Origin: Hydnum rufescens UP504
Lineage: Eukaryota > Basidiomycota > Agaricomycetes > Cantharellales > Hydnaceae
Assembly: GCA_014904985.1 (NCBI GenBank)
Contig: MU129275.1
Span: forward strand, 1-38,870
Direction of reading: 5' to 3'
DNA length: 38,870 nucleotides
Shown: piece after piece, positions 1 to 9,896 of the stretch
Layout: each line of letters opens with the position of its first letter
Position numbering within the stretch: the first letter of the stretch is position 1
The notes under the pieces: generated by a model
Databases searched by the model: none
Told to the model about the DNA's origin: nothing
What the model saw: the letters and a program-made list of their open reading frames with translations, nothing else
Program-made: the position numbers and the translations under genes

Positions 1-89
1 GCCAAACGAAACCATGGGAGGTGGCCACACGCCACCCAAGTGGCCATGCGAACCACACACCCACTACGGCGGGTGTGTGGTAGTATTAG

Positions 90-191
90 GTATGTCTCTA
101 ATCCCACCAGTGCCAAAAGAGCAGCAGAAGCTGCTCTTTTGGCACCTCTGTTTTCTTTTTTTTACTAATGTATTATTATTTGTTGTTCTCT
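90..191 (+). other. Intron-like segment A1 (3' end decayed)
   Basis: GTATGT starts at 90, ten bases after hairpin 1 (53-80). The internal hairpin is 111-144, with arms TGCCAAAAGAGCAGC/GCTGCTCTTTTGGCA. TTACTAATG follows. The expected CTAG end reads CTCT near 190; paralog C5 keeps CTAG. Confidence 0.45.
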
Positions 192-331
192 ATGTGAAAA
201 CCCACCCGACAAGCACATGGACGAGCCCCCAGTATGTGCAGTCACCCAAGCCCAGAGTGCCCACCCCCTGAACACGACGATTGACCAAATCGCATACCAC
301 ACCTGCTGCAGTGGGTGTGTGGTAATACCTT

Positions 332-442
332 GTAAGTTTTCAATTATAGGATGTAGGAAAGCACCAAAAGAGCAGCAGAAGCTGCTCTTTTGGTGCTTCC
401 TTTGTTTTTTTTAAAATTAATGTGTTATTTACTGATTGATCC
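332..442 (+). other. Intron-like segment A2 (3' end decayed)
   Basis: Hairpin 1 lies at about 295-323. GTAAGT begins at 332. The internal hairpin spans 360-397 with arms AGCACCAAAAGAGCAGC and its complement. The 3' end reads CCAC where paralog C6 has CTAG. Confidence 0.45.
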
Positions 443-604
443 ACCTCCCAGCGCAAAAACCCCCTGCAGAAAAAAGGGATGTGTGCAGCCACCTGCAACC
501 CGCAACCCGATCCAAGAGCCCAGCACCCAAACACCCGCACATATGCAACAACAGATGAAATATGGTACCACACACCTGCTGTGGTGGGTGTGTGGTAATA
601 GCTC

Positions 605-706
605 ATGAGTTTCTCATACAACAGCACCCAAAGAGCAGCAGTAGCTGCTCTTTGGGTGCTGCCTCTGTTTTTTTTTTTCAAACTAATGTTTTATTGATTA
701 TTCTAG
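605..706 (+). other. Intron-like segment A3 (5' end decayed)
   Basis: Hairpin 1 is 567-596. By alignment with C6 the 5' site would be at 605, where GTAAGT has become ATGAGT. The internal hairpin is 623-660 with arms AGCACCCAAAGAGCAGC and its complement. Branch-like AACTAATG is at 681-688 and TTCTAG ends at 706. Confidence 0.45.
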
Positions 707-855
707 GTCTCCCCTTGAAGCACGAAACCCCACCCAACAAGAACACTAATGGAAAACTGATGTGCGCAGCCACCCACAACCCAATCCAAGAACCCGTGAC
801 TGTGAGCCAAAACGAGTACCACACACCTGCTTTGGTGGGTGTGTGGTACTACAAG

Positions 856-968
856 GTATTTTTTTTTTAACTTTCTACATCTACAGTGATGCCATAGGAG
901 CAGTGCAAGCTGCTCCTCTGGTGTCACTTTGAATTTTTTTACTAACATACATTATCATTCCATTCTAG
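856..968 (+). other. Intron-like segment A4 (GT...AG kept)
   Basis: Hairpin 1 is 818-847. AAG/GTATTT begins at 856. The internal hairpin at about 892-921 is imperfect. TTACTAACAT (941-946 core) and ATTCTAG ending at 968 give a complete 113-nt intron layout. Confidence 0.5.
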
Positions 969-1159
969 GATCAAATTTAAAGCCCCCGAAACAATGACAG
1001 ACAGCCGCAACCCCCGAATGACCCACACAATGGTGAACCACCAAGCCACGCCTGCCCAAATGGCCACCAATGAGCCGAGTGAGCCCCCATCCAAGCCCCA
1101 AGGCAGAAATGCCCAGTACCACATAGCCCCCTCAGCGGGGTGTGGTCTTTTATTTGCAA

Positions 1160-1242
1160 GTGGCACAAAAAGAGCAGCGATAGCTGCTCTTTTTGCGCTG
1201 CTTTGAATTTCCTCCTTACTATTTTGCCGCCTGACACCCCAG
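1160..1242 (+). other. Intron-like segment A5 (decayed)
   Basis: Hairpin 1 (1118-1146) is followed by GCAAGTGGC, which lacks a clean GT donor. The internal hairpin is 1163-1198. The 3' side has CCTGAC and CCCAG ending at 1242 instead of CTAG. Confidence 0.35.
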
Positions 1243-1316
1243 CAACATGCCCCCTGAACCCACATCTGAACACTGGATGACCCCCTGTCCTAAGCCCCGA
1301 GGAAACAATGAATGGT

Positions 1317-1346
1317 ACCACACACCTGCCCTAGCAGGTGTGTGGT
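1317..1346 (+). repeat. Terminal hairpin of array A
   Basis: Perfect-arm hairpin ACCACACACCTGC/GCAGGTGTGTGGT that is not followed by an intron-like segment. It closes the array, as the hairpin at 18503-18532 does in array C. Confidence 0.75.
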
Positions 1347-1379
1347 ATGTTTTTTTAATTGAATTTTTAAATAAATAAA

Positions 1380-1739
1380 TACATTAGTTCATAAGAACAA
1401 AACATGAGACTGCCAAATGAAAACAGCCCCCACCTGGTGTATATAGTGATACTGATAATAAATAAATAACTATAAATGAAACACCAGAGGGAGGAATATA
1501 ATAATAATTACTGGTGATTATCCCCGATAAGCCTGCATGGCCCGCTGTCCTGTAAGTCTGAGATTCTCTCCAAGTCCCAGTTTTGGCCAATTTTTGGCCA
1601 TTTCGGCCAATTCTGGGCCAGGAGGTGAAATCATAAAAATGGCCATTTCGGCCGGAATAGTGATGGGACCTACTTAGGTACCATTATCTGCCCTGGAAGT
1701 GGTACCTAACTAGGTAGGCTTAGATGACTGACCAAGGTG
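1380..1739 (+). repeat. Terminal block of the module element, copy 1
   Basis: Non-coding block shared with 18541-18890. It has AAATAAAT runs, repeated TTGGCCA/TTTCGGCC motifs at about 1580-1655, then an imperfect hairpin (CCTACTTAGGTACC at 1669-1682 with GGTACCTAACTAGGTAGG at 1701-1718). Both copies end in ...GACTGACCAAGGTG, after which they diverge abruptly. The same array-plus-block order at two places argues that array and block form one transposable or duplicated unit. The short stem near one end recalls the 3' end of some rolling-circle elements, but I see no transposase and no certain terminal motif. Confidence 0.65.
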
Positions 1740-1966
1740 ACTTTTTGATTTGTGCCTTGAGGATAGTTGTTTGATTTGCTTTTATGTCACTTTTGCATCC
1801 GTAGACCAATTGATCATGTGTCCATTTTAATTTCGCTTAGGTTTTCCATGGATTTGGATTCCTTCATTGATTGGCAGGGTCACTTCCATTCATATTTTGC
1901 TGTCATCTTCTCATATGTCAATGTCATCAGGGTGCAGGCAGAGGCGGTGTTTTATTTTGTAAAGGA

Positions 1967-3420
1967 TCAAATGACGATGGGGGTTGTGTGGGTGAAGTAT
2001 GGGTATGGGCACTCATTGTCCATTTCGCCAAATACTACAAGGATGAGGTGGATTCGAACAAGAAGGTGACCATTTGAGCTGAGGTCCTTGATTCGGGTTT
2101 GGCTCAAGTAGGCATAATAGAAGTGATCAGTGTCATTTTTGATATCAGGATAGAATACACCGAATTCTCCTACACATAGTGCCAGGTAGTGTGAGTTGCG
2201 GTTGGTTACTAACACTCCAAGGCCAATTTCAGTTTCTCCCAACGTTTGAAAGTCCTGACATGAGAGAGGAATTTGATCCATCAAATTCAAATTATCACCT
2301 GAGTTCTCGATATTGCCTGAGTTCCTGAATGTTTAATGAACGTCCTTAATGACCACGGTGTTTACATACTGGTTGAACTCATGGCTTTTTCGAGGTTGTA
2401 GTGGGAGTTTTTTTTTTTAGAGTCGCAGATGAAGGCGTTTGGTCCGCGTTTTTCAATGACTTTTTGTATCCAGTTGTTCAGTTTTGACACGTGACCAGAC
2501 CTGCTGTTTATGTTCTCCTTTTCCATTTATGGTGTTTTTCATTCGCCTGGCATTTTCATGATGGAGGAAGATTTTTATTTTTAGAGGTGATTCAATGATG
2601 ACGATGATGGTTTATTTGGGAGGGTGATGGGTGAATGTAGGAAGGTGGACTGTGTCTGTGTCGACATTCCCATATATGGCTGTTCTTATCTGCACCTTTA
2701 CATGAAAATCAGAGTCATCGGAGTATTCTCAGGTTACACAATATGATTCGAGGTGGGCGATCATATATGTTTGGACTGCAGTTGTCGTGTTGGGACAAAA
2801 GTAACCCCTTTGTCCAATGTGGAGATTGAGAATTGGATTGTTCCGGTCCCTGATGTGCTGTACGAAGAAAACCATGAATCCTGTTGCATCATCCGGAATG
2901 TATACATCATCGAGGTTGGATGGGAGTTCCATGTGAGTCTCAGAAATGCCATTGTTGAGTATGTTGGTAGGCATATTCAATGGTGTTCTACCCCTTTTAG
3001 GTAAGCATTTATACGAGTTGTGTTGTTTTTGACATACGTTCTTTTTAGAGTCAGTGGATGGGATGGGGAAAGAGGATTTTTGTGTGAGAAGTGCTTTTAT
3101 GAATGGATTTGAGATGGTCTAGACTTGAGGGGACCCTTGGATTGTCAGGGCACTCAGTTCGGGTTTGGTTTCGGTGAATTTTTGATTAATTGACTGTTGT
3201 TTTTGTTTACTGGTTAAGTTGCGAGTCTCCTAATTAGCATGGTTTTGTTGTTACAGACTTGTGGAATTTTTGTTTTTATACGGACTATGACTTTGTTTCT
3301 TTTGTTTTTCTTTTGACTTGTTGTTTTTCTTTGATTTTGATTGATTTTTTTTTTTTTTTTTTGACAAGTCCACATCACCAGGCAAGGTCAGTCTTAAGAA
3401 AAGGATTCAAGTGACATAGA
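1967..3420 (-). pseudogene. Decayed unrecognised ORF region Y
   Basis: Two open segments (2729-2980, 83 codons; 1967-2290, 107 codons) lie in the same minus-strand register, exactly 230 codons apart at their 5' ends. The register can also be followed upstream to about 3400 through Lys/Gln/Asn/Ser-rich sequence. It is broken by several stops, including TGA at 2729-2731, TAA at 2612-2614 and TAG near 3119. The two open segments have ordinary, non-repetitive composition. I do not recognise a family. The mixture of stop types makes it either an older pseudogene or a chance alignment of open segments. It lies just downstream of ORF X on the same strand. Confidence 0.35.
3340..3362. repeat. Poly(T) tract
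   Basis: A run of about 18 T just before GACAAGTCCACATC. It would be poly(A) on the strand of ORFs X and Y. Confidence 0.7.
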
Positions 3421-3683
3421 GGCTTTCAAACTTTGAGAGAGATGAGAGTTAGGAGAAATGAACATTGTTTTGCCAACAGGTGACATGGTTTTTACATGGA
3501 GAGAAAACAGGGCAAAGGAAGGGTTTTTCCTTCAGGCGAGAGAGATGGTACATTGGGGCGATCACATATTTCTTTTTGTTTTTAATGAGAGAGAAAATGG
3601 ATGGGAAAGGAAGGGGAAAGGATGGAGGACTGTGTTGGGTGAGGCATATGTACTGCGAGACAAGGACAAGTCATGGTGATGGG

Positions 3684-5030
3684 CTACCAACTGTTCGCGT
3701 CATTGTCTGATTCATCGGTCGCTGGGTTGGATGGAAGGTCCATTAGTTTGTACGCAGTCGGGGTGTCCTTGAATTCGGCCCATTCGTCATCCTTTAAGTC
3801 ATACTGGATGTCATGCACGTATTTCTTATAATATTCGATGGCTTGGTCATCGGTCGAGATGGAAGGGACGAGATCATGTGAGGTGCAGAGGGATTCGGAT
3901 AGCTTGGCAAGTGCAGGGGCGCTATGACGATGAAGGATGAATGCTGTATACAGGGTGTCTAAGCGATGCTGCTGTCGCACAATATCTGCTGCTTGGATAA
4001 AGATTTTAGCGAGACAGTCGACTTGGGTAACATGGTGATACGTAGATGGATAGAGTAGCCAATCACGCCAATTGGTTACACACTGCTCGTGTTGTAAAAG
4101 TTTGAGGTCGCATTTATTGAGATCTTTGGCTTTCGCCTTGAGGTCAGCTTCTCGTTGATGTAGGGTTGCCAAAAGAAGAGAGAGGGGTGGCATGAGAGAA
4201 TCCATTTGCAGGTTGTGATTGGTGATGGTGTGACTTAACTGGTCAAGTAGTTCCGCATTGTCCTTTATATCTTCCTTTCGCTTCTCTTCATACTCGCATT
4301 GGACCTCATCAAGTTTCTGCGCTGCATTGTACTCGCGATCTATAATCATTTGTCGATAGGATGGCCATGCGCAGTAAGAGTTGGTGTTTTTACCAGGTCA
4401 TGGTATACTGATTTTACGAAGGCTGTGGGGTGCGTGAGGAGGCTGGGAAGGAGAATAGGACTGGTGGGAAGGATGATATGAGGAGCGAGTGCTTTTCGAG
4501 GTGAGAGATCCCATGGGAGAGTCTGAGGACTTGTGTAACTGCTGCACAGTAGGGGTTGCTTGGTGACTGACGATGTCCTTTTGAGTTGATTCAGATGCTT
4601 TCGAGGGCTGAGTGGAAAGAGGAATGAACGGAGGAAGTATAGCACATGGGTAGAGATTAATGGTCTGGGGATGCAATGAAAGATGAGGGTCGATGGTTCA
4701 CTGGGTTTCGAGGCCTGCAAGTGGCTGTGTGTTGGTAGAAGATTCGTTGATATTGTAGTTCTTGACAATAGCACGCAAAGAGGAGATTGAGTTGGGCCAA
4801 AAGGTCTGTTTTATCGTTAGTGCTGTCTTTTGCGGATGCCCTGCATCCCATACCTCGTCGGTTACGTTTTGTTCCTTTTTAACTTGAGATGAAAGGAAGA
4901 TGTCGCCGTCCAGGTTAAGTTCTACAAGTGGTGTGGGTGGAGTAGGAGAGGGAGCAGGCATCTGGATGTATTCGAACATGTAGCTTTGTACAGAGCTCAC
5001 GGTTGAGTCGAAATGAGTGGAGTTGGACAT
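3684..5030 (-). pseudogene. Unrecognised ORF X, coiled-coil C-terminal half
   Basis: One minus-strand frame runs from an ATG at 5030 to TAG at 3684 (about 448 codons), interrupted by two TGA codons (4698-4700 and near 4403). The N-terminal part is acidic and Ser/Thr/Pro-rich. The last ~220 residues are charged and helical-looking with Glu/Lys/Leu spacing typical of a coiled coil, ending in an acidic tail. A possible 69-nt intron (4340-4408, GTATAC...TTATAG) would remove the second TGA and keep the frame. The first TGA fits CGA-to-TGA decay. A TATA-like box lies about 85 bp upstream. The start at 5030 is the first ATG; the frame is open a little further upstream. Family not recognised; it could be a captured or retroelement-associated gene. 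Confidence 0.5.
4340..4408 (-). other. Possible intron in ORF X
   Basis: On the minus strand GTATAC at 4408 and TTATAG ending at 4340 bound 69 nt, a normal length for a basidiomycete intron. Removing it deletes an in-frame TGA and leaves the reading frame unchanged. The branch site is weak (a CTTAC-like motif). Confidence 0.35.
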
Positions 5031-5108
5031 ATCAAGATAGGACAGTTTTGACAAGATACAATAGGATGCGAAATACAGCTTGGATATTGTTGGTTAGCTG
5101 TTGTGTTG

Positions 5109-5119
5109 TTTTTATACTC
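5109..5119 (-). promoter_or_regulatory. TATA-like box upstream of ORF X
   Basis: Minus-strand GAGTATAAAAA lies about 85 bp upstream of the 5030 ATG, a plausible distance for a fungal pol II promoter. Confidence 0.4.
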
Positions 5120-5403
5120 ATTGGGCTTACTATACTCGCATTTTGACATTATTTAGCCATTCCTTGCTGTAGTTTAGATATTTGCTGTGATGATTTAGTC
5201 AACAGGTTGATGGAGTTGTTGCATGTGGACGATAGATACCGAATGGAATGAGAATGAGAAGAGATGGAAGATGAAGGGTCACCAGGGTTTGTTATGCCAT
5301 ATTATTAAGTTAAGACTTCACGATAGTTGGTCAGGAGCGCAGAGGATCACATAGTCACATAGAGAAAGGAGCCAGAAGAAGAGGGGGATTGATTTTGACA
5401 TGG
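5120..5403. other. Anonymous spacer before element 2
   Basis: No ORF, repeat or RNA gene recognised. It abuts the outer edge of the left LTR and shows no match to the sequence outside the right LTR, so no target-site duplication is visible. Confidence 0.5.
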
Positions 5404-5599
5404 TATAGAAGAAGGGTTGGGAGCTCCGAAGACTGTCAAATCAAAATCTGGTTCAGCCAGTGTGTAGATAGGAGACTGTGTTTCTGTTTATTCAAATGGG
5501 TTGGTTCACTTCAATGGTTGATCACTCTCTGCAAGATATGTATGTGTTTATTGGAGAATGGAATGTGATATGGACTAGCAATAGTCAATGATATATCGT

Positions 5600-5722
5600 A
5601 GATGCTTATAGGAAGGCTTATACGTCATATAGAATGCTTATAGAAAGGCTTATATGTGGAGGATGCTTATAGGAAGGCTTATATGTCTGGGATGCTTGTG
5701 GAAAGGCTTATACGTGTTCGTG
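5600..5722. repeat. ~30-bp minisatellite in left LTR
   Basis: Four tandem units of the form GATGCTTATAGGAAGGCTTA with a variable ACGT/ATGT linker. The same array is at 13757-13873 in the other LTR. Confidence 0.75.
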
Positions 5723-6108
5723 TTGCATTTGTTCATTTACTGATATTTGTGTGTCCTTGTTTACATCCTCCTAGTCAAAATGCGGATATCTGTGGGCTAT
5801 AGAATGGTCAGTGCTTGGTTAGTTTGGTTAGTATGCTTCAATCTTCTTTCCTGACTCGTATTTCATTATGCTTACCTTTTCCTTGGATGTCCAGCAACTC
5901 TAACCTTAGGTTCTGCAACTATCCTTGGCTTCAGTATTTCGCGTAGATGGCTTCCAGTAGCTTGGTCTCAACAACCTTGAAGATGACTTAGCTCCAGATG
6001 GCTTTAGATAGACAGTTCTTTAGATATCAAGCAGAATGGTAGACAGTAGTTGACAGTGGTTGATTTCCAGAGTGAGGAGATGGGGGGGAACAAGAAAATC
6101 TGCTAGCT

Positions 6109-6115
6109 TATATAC
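6109..6115 (-). promoter_or_regulatory. TATA box, left LTR copy
   Basis: Minus-strand GGTATATAAGC at the position homologous to the TATAAAA of the right LTR. Confidence 0.4.
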
Positions 6116-6461
6116 CTATCTGAAGGTGGCTGTGCATGGAGCAAGAACAAAAGAGTAATAAAGCTATGAGATCATAGTGATGTCATGGGGGAGTCATAGT
6201 GGAGTAGAACAAAAGAGTAATAAAGAAATGATGTCATAATGCGGTCATAGCTGAGTCATTCATAGAGTGTGATGTCATAGTGAAGTCATAGTGATGTCAT
6301 TCATAAAGAGAACAAAAGGATTCATAAAGGAAATGATGTCACTAGTTTGCTGAGCTTGTGGAGTAGTTGGAGCATGATGTCACTGATCTTGTGATGTGTT
6401 TTGGGGCTCATGGGAAGCGAAATTAAGGGACATCTCCGGGTTTTGGAGATTAATCTGAGCA

Positions 6462-6537
6462 TAGTCCAGTGGTTAAGGTGTTTTTTTTTTATTACTGGTT
6501 AATAAAAGGAACAAGTGCATGGTGTGGGATTCGATGC
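6462..6537 (+). promoter_or_regulatory. tRNA-like A box and B box inside the left LTR
   Basis: TAGTCCAGTGG (6462-6472) fits the pol III A-box consensus. GGGATTCGATGC (6526-6537) resembles a B box, about 55 nt further on as in a tRNA. The copy in the right LTR (14602-14671) keeps the A box but has GGGATTTGATGC. This may be a fossil tRNA-derived SINE in the LTR. No full cloverleaf was drawn. Confidence 0.4.
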
Positions 6538-7092
6538 AGAGACAGCAGTTTGCATCCGTAATAGGCGTGCTTGGTACCATTCGATGCGGATTTTTAACAG
6601 CTTTCTGGGTGCAGTGGTTCCGAGCAGATCAGATGCGAACTGACAGAGAACTTGTTTTTTACTGATGGGTGTTGATTCTGATAGTAATATCGTTCTGTAG
6701 AGTTCAGTTTTAATCTGTTCTTCACGTGCTCAGTACTGTTGGATGCGGATTCTTTATATCTTTCTAGGAGCGGTTGTTCTGAGAGGATTTAATGCGAACT
6801 GACAGAGGTATTTGTTTTTTACTGGAAATCCTGTATTTTAATAATAAAATTGGCCTGGAGAGTGCAGTTTTGGTCTGTTCAACTTGTGTTTGGTACCGTT
6901 CAAAAGGTGTGAATCGTAGTTTTCTAAGCGTTATATGGGCGTACCTCTCCAATCAAAACTGGTGGAGTTATAAAACAAATTTGGTTTCTGCACATAGCCG
7001 TAATTAATCTCATAATCGGTCATGTGATCGTCCAATGGCTGGAAGTTGTGTAATTTCGCATTTTCTGATACTGGATGTTTTTATCTTCCACA

Positions 7093-7717
7093 GTGGCTGC
7101 AGGTTTTTTTTAAGATGGTTGAAAAGAGTTTTCGTGGATTTCAGCACATTCCACGATTCAACATTCCATGGCCCTAGGGGCATTAATTCAGGATTTTCTT
7201 TGCCTCGTGTCTCTAGGGTCATCTTGAATTCATAGTTTTAGTCGTAGTCTTGTGATGCGGCTTGTAGAAAATGTTTCAGGGATTTCCTTTTCGAGAATTG
7301 AATTTTCCTTTTATGGAGTCTCTTCAGGGGATTTGTAAGCAGATTTGGAGATCTGGGGCTCCTGCGAGGTGTTCCCTAGGAGTTCTTGTAGAAGGTTCCT
7401 TCATTTCCACTCCACAATTTTGTTTTCCCAATAGCCCCACGAATCTGTGGCTCTTGGCGGCAGCCAAAGATAGGTTCTTAATTGATTTTCTGGTCCAAGC
7501 GATACCGGAAAGTGTTGTTTCATTGTAATTGTTGTTCCCCTATATTTTATAGCTTGGTCCATATTTTTCGTGTATTTCGCCATATTATTTTGATTTAATT
7601 CATGGTCCGTGGCACTGTGGCTCTTGTTTCTGGCAGTGTCCGTTGTGGCTATTTGGTTGCGCATATGGTATTTCTTTAAACAATTTCTGGTGAATATTTC
7701 ATTGATTGGGGTCCCAT
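7093..7717. other. Element 2 segment between pol and 3' LTR
   Basis: No domain or conserved frame recognised. The polypurine tract expected next to 7092 is not obvious on the minus strand; an A-run just inside the LTR is the only candidate. Confidence 0.4.
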
Positions 7718-8588
7718 CTAATTCTGCCAGTTGATAGGATCTGCGGGGGTGGTGATGCTGAACTCAGTATGGCCCAATCCACCGTATTTCCCCTTTTTGT
7801 CCATGTTGCATTTGTAATACCGAATTGTATACCAGTACAATTGTACCCAGTTGATAGTTTCCATCGACCAATGTATTTTCATTTCATCTAGCATAATCCT
7901 GAGCACTTCAAATTCTTGCTTGAAGGACAGTATTTGAGGCGGCTTGAATATCCTCGTCTCTATGCACCAATTGGATTCCGCAAATTCCCAGTAGTTCTTC
8001 CATGGTTTGGATTGTTCCCCATTTTAATGTGTACCATGATGCATCTGTAATGTTGAATGGAAACACATGATTTATTCTGTAGAGTAGGTAATAAGGGGTG
8101 TAGCCAGTCATTCGTTTTACTGTCACTCAGTCCGCCCACATGCATGAATAAAAATAGTTTGACCATTTGCTCGGGTTCCCTCTGCATGCAACGAATAGTG
8201 AGTTTATCCAGGTCCTGTGCCCACATTCTATCATTCCATTTGCTTCCAGGTGATAAGGGGCAGCTTGGACAATAGGGACATTATATTCATCCGCCATTGT
8301 TTGAACTAGTCCATCAAATTCCGTTCCATTATCCATTGTGATTTGTAATATGCAGCCAAACTGGCACATGATGTCCTCGAATAGAAACCGGGCAACGTGC
8401 TTACTCGAGGCCTTATGTAACATTTTTGCTTCCAGCCATCCAGAGAGATCGTCCTGAAGATCCATGATATATTTGAATCCATTTGATACCGGCATATGGA
8501 CCATGTCCATATTAAATTTATGTAATATGGTATTAACATAGGTCAGGCTTAAAGTGATTTTGGTCGGGTTGTAGACCTTAATTGGCAT
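7718..8588 (-). pseudogene. Element 2 integrase core and C-terminal remnant
   Basis: The minus-strand frame 8588-8127 reads as a retroviral-type integrase catalytic core. The first Asp is in FNMDMVHMP, the second in TMDNGTEFDG, and the Glu in EANGMIECGHR, so all three DDE residues survive. The frame continues after a TGA (8127-8129) into 8126-7908, which matches the usual GYTPYYLLY segment after the core, then after another TGA into a poorly conserved tail (7906-7718). It would insert the cDNA into the host genome. No chromodomain is evident at the C-terminus. Both internal stops are TGA. Confidence 0.7.
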
Positions 8589-8674
8589 TCATGGCATGTC
8601 CGGCAATACCAGGCCACATAGGATAGCATATTTGGCCAGAAGAATCTATCAGATAATTTCTTGAAAGTCGGGTC

Positions 8675-8893
8675 TCATCTGCGGTGGCCTGATTCGTCAT
8701 GTGCAGCCTTACATAAGCGAGCTCGATCATCCGGGTTCTTGATAACTTTTAATGGCAATTGGCCATTTCTAGGCCTTCTCCACAGGGTTCCTTGATACAT
8801 AAAATAGTGTTTGGTGGCCTGAATGAATGCCTTGGTGTTCTTGACTCCTGGGGGTATTTTAAGTGTTCCAGGTAGTATTGGATCCTTTCCCAA
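8675..8893 (-). pseudogene. Element 2 integrase N-terminal region
   Basis: A minus-strand 72-codon segment ends in AHDESGHRR, the start of the His-His-Cys-Cys zinc-binding domain that precedes gypsy integrase cores. A TGA at 8675-8677 breaks it. The segment upstream contains the typical basic linker after RNase H. Confidence 0.6.
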
Positions 8894-9119
8894 TAGTCTT
8901 TTCCATCAGAATCCTTGAGTTTGTGAGGGTGTTCTTTAATTTCTGGATCAGTTTCTGAGTGTTGGGACTGTGAATGTTGGGAGAGTGATTTGGGATGGTT
9001 TTGAGCAGATGAGTGGGCTTGATAGGAGAGAGCCACAAAATCGACACTCACTTCTTGTTGTATTCTCTTGTGGCTTGATTGAGAGTACTGTGTGATTTTG
9101 CCTGAATTCAATGATGTCT

Positions 9120-9791
9120 TCATAGGATTCCCTTGATTCTTGTTGCTGATAGTCTGGATGCTGAGGAACTATGCATGACCCAGTGTTCATATTTGTCAAG
9201 AAATCGTGGCCCAGTGATAAAATGGCCTGGTTCATCTGGTTCCAGTTCATCCTCTGAATTGGCTGAGTCATTTTCGTGTGCTGGGCGCCTGGATAATCCA
9301 TCTGGACCTTGGTGTTTTGTTGCAGGGACATGGACCAATTCAAAATTGAATAGCTGGATATAGGAAATCCATTGTGACATAGCCGCGTTTGGTAATCCTG
9401 GTGTGTTGATAGTTTGTTTTAGGAATTTGGCATCCACTTCCACTCTAAAATGGATTCCCCAGAGGTCATTTCTTTGGGCTTTGAGTGCTTTGAATAGCCC
9501 TTTTAATTTGATTTGTGGCTGGGAATACTTGGTTTCAGCTTCATTGTTTGTTACTGATCCAAAGACAATGGGATGACATCCATCTTCTAGGGTTTGATAT
9601 TTGATCCAGCCTACTGCGATGATGGAGCTGTCCACTGCAAGTGTCACAAGGCCATAATCCGAGGTGCATTCGTCTTCTTTTAACACTCTGGCTATGTCAA
9701 TGTTCAAGGATTTTCGAGCAGGAAGGTTTGTGGAGGCTTCTTTTAGCTGATTCATGGGCTTCTTCAGCTTGATCATTCCATTTGAATTCAT
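9120..9791 (-). pseudogene. Element 2 RNase H domain
   Basis: The 223-codon frame has LAVDSS with the first catalytic Asp, TNNEAETKYSQPQ, a VEVDAKFLK Asp, and the DGLSRRP motif that closes the gypsy RNase H region before the connection to integrase. The Glu expected in the helix after SQPQ appears to be Lys (QIKLKGLFKAL), which would inactivate the enzyme; this was aligned from memory of the family and should be checked. The frame ends with TGA. Confidence 0.65.
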
Positions 9792-9896
9792 TGGGAGTCT
9801 TCTTGGTGAGTAATGTGAGTGGTTTGGCTATCTTGGCAAATTGCCAAATCCAATTTCAAGCAACTCCAACTGTTCCCAGGAATCCACGAACTTGTG

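Larger units (their letters stand above)
1..1379 (+). repeat. Array A: tandem hairpin/intron-like modules
   Basis: Five modules plus a terminal hairpin are arranged in tandem, the first cut by the window edge. Each has a C/A-rich stretch, a hairpin with ACCACACACC/GGTGTGTGGT arms, a 5' splice-site-like GT, a second hairpin with core AGAGCAGC/GCTGCTCT, a T-rich tract with ACTAAT or ACTAAC, and a CTAG-like end. Modules A1 and A2 are close relatives of C5 and C6 in array C, so the arrays are segmental duplicates. Several splice-like dinucleotides are lost here (A1, A2, A3, A5), so this looks like the older or less constrained copy. No convincing protein frame crosses it. Confidence 0.8.
5404..7092 (-). 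repeat. Element 2 left (3') LTR
   Basis: Homologous along its length to 13558-15227. Both contain a ~30-bp minisatellite (GGCTTATA units), a TATA box, a tRNA-like A/B box pair and three related ~165-bp units near the inner end. This copy carries extra T residues at about 6481 and many substitutions, consistent with an old insertion. Confidence 0.85.

Noticed and set aside
111..144. Rho-independent-type terminators (hairpin plus T run)
   Set aside because: The hairpin-plus-T pattern is superficially similar, but it recurs in every module, is followed by a branch-like motif and AG, and the genome is fungal.
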